Assembly: GCA_020440285.1 (NCBI GenBank) | Contig: JAGROK010000023.1 | Span: 1 to 35,495, forward strand | From: Chlamydiia bacterium | GTDB lineage: Bacteria; Chlamydiota; Chlamydiia; Chlamydiales; Simkaniaceae | Reading direction: 5' to 3' | Length of the DNA: 35,495 nucleotides | Shown here: piece by piece, positions 1 through 7,128 of the stretch | How positions within the stretch are numbered: position 1 is the first letter of the stretch | How the letters are laid out: every line of letters begins with the position of its first letter | Position numbers and translations under genes: made by a program | The notes under the pieces: model-generated | The model's database searches: none | What the model saw: the letters and a program-made list of their open reading frames with translations, nothing else | Told to the model about the DNA's origin: nothing

Positions 1-57
1 CTTTGTGAAGTCGTGCTTTTCTAGTAGCTCTTTGGGGATGAGTATCGTTGCTTCCAT
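1..57 (-). CDS. 5' fragment of an AbrB/MazE-like gene, cut by the window edge
   Basis: Only the first 19 codons are visible, reading MEATILIPKELLEKHDFTK on the minus strand and then leaving the window. The ATG at 57-55 is preceded by GGAG at a normal ribosome-binding distance (minus strand GGAGAAACAGT-ATG), which supports a real start. A short N-terminus of this kind ('…IPKELLEKHxFT…') resembles SpoVT/AbrB or MazE-type antitoxin DNA-binding domains, where an early beta strand is followed by a helix-turn. With 19 residues that is a suggestion, not an identification. The upstream hairpin at 58-83 overlaps the ribosome-binding site. Confidence 0.45.
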   Translation of the reverse strand, partial: MEATILIPKELLEKHDFTK

Positions 58-83
58 ACTGTTTCTCCGTTTGAGAAAACAGT
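58..83 (-). promoter_or_regulatory. inverted repeat overlapping the ribosome-binding site of the edge gene
   Basis: ACTGTTTCTC at 58-67 pairs with GAGAAAACAGT at 73-83 around a 5-nt loop, giving about ten base pairs with one bulge. On the minus strand the 3' arm contains the GGAGAA ribosome-binding site and abuts the ATG. It could sequester the start of translation, act as an operator palindrome for an autoregulated antitoxin-like protein, or serve as a weak terminator for the haemagglutinin-like gene that ends at 116. No T-run follows, so the terminator reading is least likely. Confidence 0.45.
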
Positions 84-115
84 TTACACCGCGCCTGTAT
101 TATTTAAAATTTCAA

Positions 116-3100
116 TTAGTATAAGATGTTTCCACTTGGGGCATAAATAGGAATGGTAGAGATGGCTGGAAGGGGATTGACTACAGAAGGACCTGAAATG
201 ACTGTATCTCTAAAGGCAACGATCGTGATATTTTGTCCGTTGGCATTAAAAGGGTTGAGAGGATTTGTGTAGATTGCTGCACGACTTTGATTATTAAAGC
301 TAACTGCGTTACCAGTTGTTCCAATGTTTAAAATATCAGCAGGGGCCCCTGTTGAAAAACGGGGACGAGTAGACATCAAGATATTGCTTCCATTCTGTGC
401 CCAATAAGTGATTGGGTTAGGAGGAACTCCCACTACGGGAGCGACGAAAGAGTTATAGCCTGCTACTGCTAACTGGGCAGTTGAAAGGGGAATGGCATTG
501 GTGTTGTAGAGCTGTATATCAAATGAAATAGCGCCTAAGCCATTACTTACAACGGGAGAGGAGAAAGTTCCAAGGGGGGTTCCTGCAAAAATGTTCACTC
601 CTCCAACAAGAGCTGTCTGAGGGCCCCAGAGTTCTCCACGACTAAATGGGGAGTCAGCAATATAGGTAAACCCTCCTGTTGCTTCATAGTCAATAATACT
701 ATCGCCTACTCTACCAACAGCTCCTCCTGCTACCCGAATGTCTCCTCCTGCACGAACATTAATGGTTCCTAAGTTAGCACTTACAACAGCGGTGCTATTA
801 AAAGCTTTACTGTGAAGGTTTGCGGCGCCGTTGGTTCCATTAACACATTGAATGCTATTGAGTGTCCAAAAGTGAGCAGAGCTATTAATCGTTTCAATAA
901 AGTCAAAAGAGGCGCTAACCGGTGCGGCTAAAAGAGGAGCTCCCAAAAGAATCAAACTATTTCCAACATGAACAAATAACTCAGATGGAAAATTAGCTAA
1001 ATCGCGGTTATCGTTTTGAAATTCGACAAAAGCTGATCCTAAGCGGGAATCCATCACAAAATTGTTCCCAACATTGATATGTTGATAACCACGGGTTGAT
1101 TCGTGTGAGCCTATAATCCCGAATTGATTATCAAAAATGCCAATAAAAGCACCTGAAATTCCTGGAAGACCTGGTCCATGTCCCATCATCAGATTCCTTC
1201 CAACATTGATATCAAGGTTAGCTGCAATAGATCCAACCCCTCCAACTAGAAAGCCTCGATCACCAATTCCGGAGAAATTGTCCCCTCCAAAAATGGTGCA
1301 ATCTCTCCCAACATTTATGACAATATTTCCGCTATGGTTAACAGGGATCCCAACAATTTGCTGAGGACGCCCAATGCCTGCACCCGGGGCGTCAGTGGCA
1401 TTTCCTGATTGAATAAAAAGATCTCGTCCTGCAGTGACTAAAATGGGGTTATTAGTGACATCATGAGGGTTACGCCCTTGTTTACAGATCATGGCATGAG
1501 CAAAAGCGCCAGTTCCTGATTGGAGAATAATGTCATTCCTTGCAAGGACTGTGATGGGGCCTGAAGTTGGGGTGAATAAAGCTAAGGAGGGTTCGTAAAA
1601 CCCAATGACTGCAACGTCATCGGTTGCACCAGATCCCCCATTTAGGAAAATGCTTCCTAAAGTTGCCTCGACGTAAACAGCCCCATTGATTGAACCAAAT
1701 ACAACAGGGACTGTGCTCGCAGCACTCCCTAGGGTAATGTTTCCTGTTTGGGCAATGACAGTGACATTAGAGGCTACCCCACTTGCGTCGGTGTTTTCGA
1801 AACTTCCTAATGCATTAATGTTCCGCCCTACTGTCATATTTAGGGGACCATTTGCTGTTTGGATATCAACTGCAGATCCTGTTGTACTATTGTAGTCTCG
1901 ACCAGCAACGATATCAACACCGCCACCTCCGCCGCCACCTGAGACAATAATATCGGCTTGAACATTGACATCTCGTGCAGCGTTAAGAGTTAGAATGCTA
2001 TTTCCCGCTCCAGTAGGTGCCCAAGTAACAGTGGCTGTTACCGTAATATCTCCACTTCCTCCTGCTGTTCCGGCACTTGTCTGAACTAAGACATTAGCAC
2101 CTCCAGCTAGAGCAGCTGTTAAGTCTCCGACTAAAAGTCGCGCTGGTTGAAAACCTGCTCCGGTATATGGGTTGCTAAACCCTCCATCGGTCCCAGCTGG
2201 TCCAATAATAATGTCGTTAGGGTCAAGGAGAAGAGTTCCCCCTTTTCCGTTGAAAGCGGTTGTATCAACGGTTCCCCTGTAGGTAAATTGAGATGTGGGG
2301 GTTGAAATTTCGATAGACCCTCCATCTCCTTTTTGGGTCCCTCCTCTAACACTGGTGTGGCCAAAATATCTAGTTGCTTGATCTGACCAGATAACGACAT
2401 TTCCTCCATTTCCCCTTTCTAGCGCACTGGCCTCAATGACTCCTCCCTTTGCTACATGGGTCATTTGGGATGCCAAAAGATTGGGATCTTTTCCCTGATA
2501 GCTCCCTCCAATGTATGCTTTCCCTCCTCCCATAAGTCCAGATACGTCGACTAATGAGGTTTCATTAAGATCGACTTGGTCTGCTAAAATGAAAACCTCT
2601 CCTCCTTGAGTTCCCCTTTTAGACTGGATGGTTCCACTATTTTTGACAGAGGTTAAATATAGAGCATCTCCTTTTTTTACGACATGAAGGGCATCGGGAT
2701 CAGCGTCGGTTTTTATAGCATGAGAGAAGGGGTTTCCCTCGGTATTAAGATGGTTTGCTGCACCCCCTTGAACGAAGAAAGGAGCTTCTGAATTGGGGCG
2801 GTAAAGTAGAGAAGTGCACCCTATTGCGGCAGCACATCCTCCTTCAGCCTCCAAGATGCCAATATTTTCAATATCTCGACTAATTAAAAGAGCATCTCCA
2901 TTCTTTGTTTTAATCACTCCATAGTTGAGGATCTTAGCTGTTGAATCTCCGAAAAACTCAATCTTTTCCCCATTAAGAAAGTCACTATCAAGGACATCGA
3001 AAGTAGATCCAATGAATGAGGTTGTATTGATCATAGCCCCTTCTCCCACAAGGATCCCACTTGGGTTGAGCAGGTAAAGGTGACCGTTGGATTCGAGTTG

Positions 3101-3385
3101 TCCTAGAATTTCGGAGGCTTTCCCTCCAATAACACGGTTCAAAGTTGCAGATGACGTAGAGGGCTGTACAAATTGGGTCACTTCTCCTTTTTGTATGGAG
3201 AACTCTTTCCAATTTAAAACCGTTTTGTCTTGTCCAGTTTTTACAATTAAAGTGTGATCATTAGGTGTTGAAAGCTCTCCTTTGCCATCAATCCCTTTTG
3301 GATTTGCAAAAAGAGAAAGAGAAAGTAGCATTACAAAAATAGACTGATACCAAGACACAATAAACCACCTCATAAAAGAGTTCAT
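116..3385 (-). CDS. filamentous haemagglutinin-type exoprotein with TPS domain
   Basis: A 1089-residue exoprotein. After a signal peptide (hydrophobic stretch at about residues 12-27 ending near LFA) comes a two-partner-secretion (TPS) domain covering roughly residues 28-135. It shows the family hallmarks NW..F.I, TLNRVIGG, ILGQLESNGHLYLLNPSGI and a following VGEGAMIN. The rest is a repetitive, Gly/Asn/Val-rich sequence typical of a right-handed beta-helix, with a run of glycines near residue 485. In known systems a TpsB/FhaC Omp85-type pore exports such proteins, and none is encoded in this window. There is no C-terminal autotransporter barrel. The ATG at 3385 has an AGGA directly adjacent; a second ATG at residue 5 is possible. 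A 164-bp repeat element sits 30 bp upstream. The fold is confident; adhesion as its role is inference. Confidence 0.85.
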   Translation of the reverse strand: MNSFMRWFIVSWYQSIFVMLLSLSLFANPKGIDGKGELSTPNDHTLIVKTGQDKTVLNWKEFSIQKGEVTQFVQPSTSSATLNRVIGGKASEILGQLESNGHLYLLNPSGILVGEGAMINTTSFIGSTFDVLDSDFLNGEKIEFFGDSTAKILNYGVIKTKNGDALLISRDIENIGILEAEGGCAAAIGCTSLLYRPNSEAPFFVQGGAANHLNTEGNPFSHAIKTDADPDALHVVKKGDALYLTSVKNSGTIQSKRGTQGGEVFILADQVDLNETSLVDVSGLMGGGKAYIGGSYQGKDPNLLASQMTHVAKGGVIEASALERGNGGNVVIWSDQATRYFGHTSVRGGTQKGDGGSIEISTPTSQFTYRGTVDTTAFNGKGGTLLLDPNDIIIGPAGTDGGFSNPYTGAGFQPARLLVGDLTAALAGGANVLVQTSAGTAGGSGDITVTATVTWAPTGAGNSILTLNAARDVNVQADIIVSGGGGGGGVDIVAGRDYNSTTGSAVDIQTANGPLNMTVGRNINALGSFENTDASGVASNVTVIAQTGNITLGSAASTVPVVFGSINGAVYVEATLGSIFLNGGSGATDDVAVIGFYEPSLALFTPTSGPITVLARNDIILQSGTGAFAHAMICKQGRNPHDVTNNPILVTAGRDLFIQSGNATDAPGAGIGRPQQIVGIPVNHSGNIVINVGRDCTIFGGDNFSGIGDRGFLVGGVGSIAANLDINVGRNLMMGHGPGLPGISGAFIGIFDNQFGIIGSHESTRGYQHINVGNNFVMDSRLGSAFVEFQNDNRDLANFPSELFVHVGNSLILLGAPLLAAPVSASFDFIETINSSAHFWTLNSIQCVNGTNGAANLHSKAFNSTAVVSANLGTINVRAGGDIRVAGGAVGRVGDSIIDYEATGGFTYIADSPFSRGELWGPQTALVGGVNIFAGTPLGTFSSPVVSNGLGAISFDIQLYNTNAIPLSTAQLAVAGYNSFVAPVVGVPPNPITYWAQNGSNILMSTRPRFSTGAPADILNIGTTGNAVSFNNQSRAAIYTNPLNPFNANGQNITIVAFRDTVISGPSVVNPLPAISTIPIYAPSGNILY

Positions 3386-3414
3386 TCCTGCTTTTTTTTG
3401 CTAAAAGCAATTTC

Positions 3415-3578
3415 TATACCGCTCATGATTCAAAACTTGGTTTTTCCCTGTTTACGACTCTCGATCTTTAACCCTATCTGTATTGCTCCTATCTCTTGGA
3501 TAGGAGGCTGCTTCGATAGGATCAAACCTTAAGCGCTGACTTTGGGAAATTCCCAAGTTTTGAACCACGAGCGGTATA
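3415..3578 (-). mobile_element. 164-bp MITE-like fold-back element, copy 1
   Basis: The element begins TATACCGCTCATGATTC and ends with CACGAGCGGTATA, so its ends are inverted repeats of about 25 bp, with TA at each boundary. It is the reverse orientation of the copies at 9114-9277 and 35370-35495 and has the same length as the former. Its inner part contains CTCCTATC…GATAGGAG and a GGGAATTTCCC-type palindrome, and the whole unit can fold back on itself. It has no coding capacity. It lies between the small gene ending at 3671 and the haemagglutinin-like start at 3385, so it forms most of that gene's upstream region. Confidence 0.85.
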
Positions 3579-3670
3579 GCTTTAATCTAGCTTGATAAAA
3601 AGAAAAGTTCAACCCCAGAGCGATCTATTTTTTCCTTCAGGGCTTCACGAGCAGGTCGCATTCGGGGGGA

Positions 3671-3889
3671 TTACTTATTTTCTTCGCGCATTTTTCGAAG
3701 GGACTCTTTCATCTTACGCATTTGGCTATAGATCATTTGAGAGAAATGCCTTGTCATGTTTTCTAGAAAGAGCTTTTTTTGACATGGAGTGAACTTTTCA
3801 ATGAACACCTTCCAAGAATTAGGATCTTGATTGGTTGAGGTTTGAATCTGCCGCGGCTTTAACTGAGAGGGGGTATTGATAGGGTTCAT
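3671..3889 (-). CDS. small protein coupled to the secretin gene
   Basis: A 72-residue protein whose ATG overlaps the end of the secretin gene (stop at 3886), a translational-coupling arrangement that is the main reason to believe it is real. It has no signal peptide or membrane segment. The N-terminal third is polar with Pro, Gln and Thr. The C-terminal half is a basic amphipathic helix rich in Met, Lys and Arg (for example SQMRKMKESLRKMREENK). I do not recognise the family. A small cytoplasmic or periplasmic accessory to the secretin would fit the context. A chance extension of an operon end cannot be excluded. Confidence 0.55.
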   Translation of the reverse strand: MNPINTPSQLKPRQIQTSTNQDPNSWKVFIEKFTPCQKKLFLENMTRHFSQMIYSQMRKMKESLRKMREENK

Positions 3890-5514
3890 AAACTTTCTCT
3901 ATCCATCATCTCGATCCCTTTTTGGAAAAGGGTGGGATTGGCTGATTCTCCTTTAAACTGCTTTTCTTGAAAGGCGGTGATATTGTGGTAGTCTTGGTTT
4001 GAGCGGATGATTTGTGGGCGGACGAATACAATCACATTCCGCTTTTCATCATTGGTGGTGGTTTTACTAAAGGCCGCTCCAATAAGGGGGAGTCCTCCCA
4101 TGCAGGGGATTCCAGACCTTCGCTCTCTTTTTGTATTTCGAATCATGCCACTTAAAACAAGGAAACTTTGATCGGGGACATGGACTTGCGTTGCCATGTC
4201 CGTTTTTGTTGTATTGATTCCATTTGCCGTATCAGCAATGCGGTTGAGGTTAGGGATCACATCGGTGATTTCTTCGGAGATTTCGAGGGTGATGATGTCT
4301 TCCTCACCAAGGAGTGGGGTGATATTAAGTTTAACCCCAACATCACGGTATTCGATATTTGCAGACGTTTGTTGGCTAGCGCCAACTGTCTCAACAACTG
4401 ATCCTGTAAATGCAATGTTATCCCCGACAAAAATGCGAGAGAGTTTGTTGTCTTGCGTGATGATTTTCTGATTGAGAATGATTGTACTATCACCGTCGGC
4501 TTCAAGCGCTGATACAAGAGAGCCTAAAGAGAAGTACGATTTTCCTTTATGGAGAATGATATCCCCGATCACTCCGAGATCAAAGCCCCGTCCTAGAGGA
4601 AATTGATCTGTTCCTGTTGGTGTGTTTGTCGCGTTGATCCCTTGCAAAGTGTTTGCAAATGGCGCTTGACTCGAAGTGGCCGGGAAATTACCAAGTCCAT
4701 ACCCAAATTTTTGACGATATTGTCCTCCAGCTCCCCATTCAAGGCCAAATTCAAGTCCCTTACGAACGTCGGTTTCAATCACAAGGACTTCGATAAAAAC
4801 CTGTTTTTTAGGGACATCTAAACTAGAGATGAGGGAGGAGAGTTCCTCAATCCCATCTTCTGTTCCTGAATAGAGAATAGAGTTTGTAGATTCTACCCAT
4901 TGCATCGAGTCTATGGCTTGAAGAAGCTCTTTTGATGCATGTGAATTGCCTTTCATACCGATTGCGACATTTTTAATCGCATTGATGATTTCAGTGCCTA
5001 CGTGGTACTGAAGTTTATAAATGTGGAACTCTCCCTTCTTTTCATATTCGTGATAGGGAAGGATCTGAGTTTCTTTAGATTCGTTAACTAAGTGGATTTT
5101 CTCTTTTCTTTCCTGGTTTCCACGTAGTTTAGCAAGCTTTTGCTCTTTGCGCTCTTCGAGCTCCCACTCTTCCATTTTTTCAACGAGGTAATACTCTCCC
5201 CTTTGCTCAGCGCGAATTCCTTGCTGGTCAAGAAGCTCTACCATGATCCTTAAAATGTTTTCAGGGTCAGTTGGTTTTCCCGTTACCAAGCTAATGTTGA
5301 AATCGAGTACTTTTTCATCGTAGAGGAACGTCTGCTCGGTAATGGTACTTACAAATCGGAGAAACTCGAGCATCGAGACATCTTGGAAGTTGACAGTGAT
5401 CGCTTTTTCTTCACTTTCTGGAGGCGTTGTATCGAAGTGAAGCACGTCATCAGAAAAAAGAGATGAAGTGAGAAAAGCGAGGAGAAAGAGTATTCGAACA
5501 ATCTGTTGTTTCAT
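3886..5514 (-). CDS. short secretin (GspD/PilQ-type outer-membrane channel)
   Basis: A 542-residue outer-membrane secretin. It has a signal peptide (residues 1-21, ending SLFS), an N0/STN-like region at about 38-110 (ITVNFQDVSMLEFLRFV), and a charged linker rich in Glu and Lys. An N1-like module follows around 165-240 (FHIYKLQYH…IINAIKNV). The secretin core then starts at the conserved VFIEVLVIETD and ends with VPDQSFLVLSGMI and VIVFVRPQII. At 542 residues it is shorter than a typical GspD (over 650) because it has fewer N-terminal modules. No other type II secretion gene is in the window; chlamydiae usually carry gspD, E, F and G elsewhere. It could serve a type II-like or pilus-like system. 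The family is confident, the partner machinery unknown. Confidence 0.88.
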   Translation of the reverse strand: MKQQIVRILFLLAFLTSSLFSDDVLHFDTTPPESEEKAITVNFQDVSMLEFLRFVSTITEQTFLYDEKVLDFNISLVTGKPTDPENILRIMVELLDQQGIRAEQRGEYYLVEKMEEWELEERKEQKLAKLRGNQERKEKIHLVNESKETQILPYHEYEKKGEFHIYKLQYHVGTEIINAIKNVAIGMKGNSHASKELLQAIDSMQWVESTNSILYSGTEDGIEELSSLISSLDVPKKQVFIEVLVIETDVRKGLEFGLEWGAGGQYRQKFGYGLGNFPATSSQAPFANTLQGINATNTPTGTDQFPLGRGFDLGVIGDIILHKGKSYFSLGSLVSALEADGDSTIILNQKIITQDNKLSRIFVGDNIAFTGSVVETVGASQQTSANIEYRDVGVKLNITPLLGEEDIITLEISEEITDVIPNLNRIADTANGINTTKTDMATQVHVPDQSFLVLSGMIRNTKRERRSGIPCMGGLPLIGAAFSKTTTNDEKRNVIVFVRPQIIRSNQDYHNITAFQEKQFKGESANPTLFQKGIEMMDRESL

Positions 5515-5697
5515 TCTTTTTATGAATGGTAATGGTTAAAGAAGTTTAGATCTTAGCAACTTTGTGAGTTAGAAAGTAGAAGTTTTTGCACTGCATTGGA
5601 TAGAAATGACTAAGGATGAGTTTTTGTAAATTCATAAGTTTCTGATCAACAATAAGATAGAAAGATCGCTTCTTTATCTAAAATTAATCTAAGTTGG

Positions 5698-7128
5698 TTA
5701 AAAGTAGAGAAGATAGTCAACGCTGAAGGTGTAGTCGCGGTGGCCTAAATTGCGGGGATTGAGATAGTAAGGAAGACCTGTAGCAACATTTCCAGAGACC
5801 CGATTGTTTTGATCGTAGAGTTTATCGGAGTTTAGCTCTAAGCTGAGAATGTTTCCTCGAAATATGTAGAGGGCCCACGTCAGCGTCGCCCGCTCTTTAG
5901 GAACATTGAATGAAAGGGCTTCCCAGCTGCGGGAATATCCGAGGGCAATAGAGCTTGGCCGAGTGCCTAGTTTAAAGGAATAGGCAAGCTCTGCATCAGA
6001 AGCTGCAGGTCTTGCTCCCTTGAAGGTGATTCCATTGCCGCTGAAGGCGATATCTCTACGGTTAAAAGGGCGGAGCGCTTGGTTATAAGCGAGGAGAAGG
6101 GTCCAATTTCCCCATGAAAAGTTTCCATGGCAATTGATTCCAGGTACAACGTGGTGGAGTTGCTCTCCATTTAGAGGATTGCCAAAGACTCCTTGCATTC
6201 CGACGGAATCGGCAACATTTCGAATAGCGCCAACGGCTAATTTGCAGTTTAACTCTTTGATTTTGAAGCGGAGTCCGAGGTTCATTCCATAGTTGTTGAG
6301 ATTGTTTCCTGAATCGGCATGACTGTCTCCCTTGAAAACATAGGTGGTGCAATGGAGGTAATGGTTAAAAAAACCAACGGCTACATTGCGAGCAAGGGTA
6401 CGGAAGAGGATACGGGTGAGGGGGACATGAACGGCAGCAAAGGTTGTATATTGTCCATAGGGGATATAGGTTTGCCCAATTGTTCCATACCAAGGCTGTT
6501 TGGTTAAATCGCCGAAGGTAATAAAGAGGGAGTCGGCGTGGAGGCGGGAGTTTGCAACGCGGGAAAGGCTCCTTGCTGGGTCGAGAGAGCTGTCATATTC
6601 GATCCCAATGAATCCATAGAGCCATGGGGCAGCAACGATTAAAAAGTCAATTTCTGCATCGGTTAAATTCAAATCACTTCGAGCTCTTCCCGTCGCATCT
6701 TTTTGTACAAAGCCTGTAAACTCTATCTCTCCACTCAAGAAAATGCGGGGATTAACAGGATATGGGATCCCTTTTTTATCCATAAATTGCGTGGCTTCTT
6801 TTAACTCTAAAAGAATCTGCAGATCTTTATTCACATTTGACAAACTAGACATTAAATCGGTTCCGTCAAGTGTTGCCCGTACACCAGGATAGGGAGAGGA
6901 GGTGACAAATGTCCCAAAGTAGTCGACGATTTGTTGCTGGAGAGAAAGCTCTTTTTTTTCAGAGGGTGCTTTAATGCTTTTAAGAAGAGGGTTTTGGTAA
7001 CTTTCAGGGATGATTTCTTGTGTTTCTTCTTTCGTTTTTTCTTCCGCTTCTTGGAATTGGACATAGGTTCCCTCTTCTATGGCAAGCAAGGGGAGGGTAA
7101 GAAAAAGAAACAAAAAAGGGAGTTTCAT
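5698..7128 (-). CDS. LbtU-like siderophore porin (outer-membrane beta-barrel)
   Basis: A 476-residue protein with a signal peptide (MKLPFLFLFLTLPLLA), a short Glu/Lys-rich segment, and a periplasmic lead-in to about residue 115 (LQQQIVDYFGTFVTSSPY). The remainder is a porin-like barrel of alternating aromatic strands that closes with a terminal Phe (SVDYLLYF). Features such as NPRIFLSGEIEFTGF, LTDAEIDFLIVAAPWLYGFIGIEYD and GQTYIPYGQYTT resemble the LbtU family, known from Legionella as the legiobactin receptor. The ATG overlaps the upstream peptidase stop by four bases (ATGA), so the two are co-translated. Siderophore uptake is a family-based inference; a general porin is the alternative. No TonB box is evident. 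Confidence 0.65.
   Translation of the reverse strand: MKLPFLFLFLTLPLLAIEEGTYVQFQEAEEKTKEETQEIIPESYQNPLLKSIKAPSEKKELSLQQQIVDYFGTFVTSSPYPGVRATLDGTDLMSSLSNVNKDLQILLELKEATQFMDKKGIPYPVNPRIFLSGEIEFTGFVQKDATGRARSDLNLTDAEIDFLIVAAPWLYGFIGIEYDSSLDPARSLSRVANSRLHADSLFITFGDLTKQPWYGTIGQTYIPYGQYTTFAAVHVPLTRILFRTLARNVAVGFFNHYLHCTTYVFKGDSHADSGNNLNNYGMNLGLRFKIKELNCKLAVGAIRNVADSVGMQGVFGNPLNGEQLHHVVPGINCHGNFSWGNWTLLLAYNQALRPFNRRDIAFSGNGITFKGARPAASDAELAYSFKLGTRPSSIALGYSRSWEALSFNVPKERATLTWALYIFRGNILSLELNSDKLYDQNNRVSGNVATGLPYYLNPRNLGHRDYTFSVDYLLYF

Noticed and set aside
1137-1895. Plus-strand open frames opposite the haemagglutinin-like gene
   Set aside because: They lie entirely inside a long gene with clear domain motifs; low-complexity beta-helix sequence keeps the opposite strand open. 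They have no recognisable protein features.
3592-3792. Plus-strand frame of 66 codons beside copy 1 of the repeat
   Set aside because: It is antisense to the small gene at 3671-3889, which has the better context (overlap with the secretin stop), and it shows no protein-family features.
5515-5697. Possible terminator hairpin downstream of the LbtU-like gene (AGATAAAGA…TCTTTCTATCT)
   Set aside because: The stem is imperfect with a bulge and no T-run follows, so I could not support it as an intrinsic terminator. No other feature was seen in this gap.
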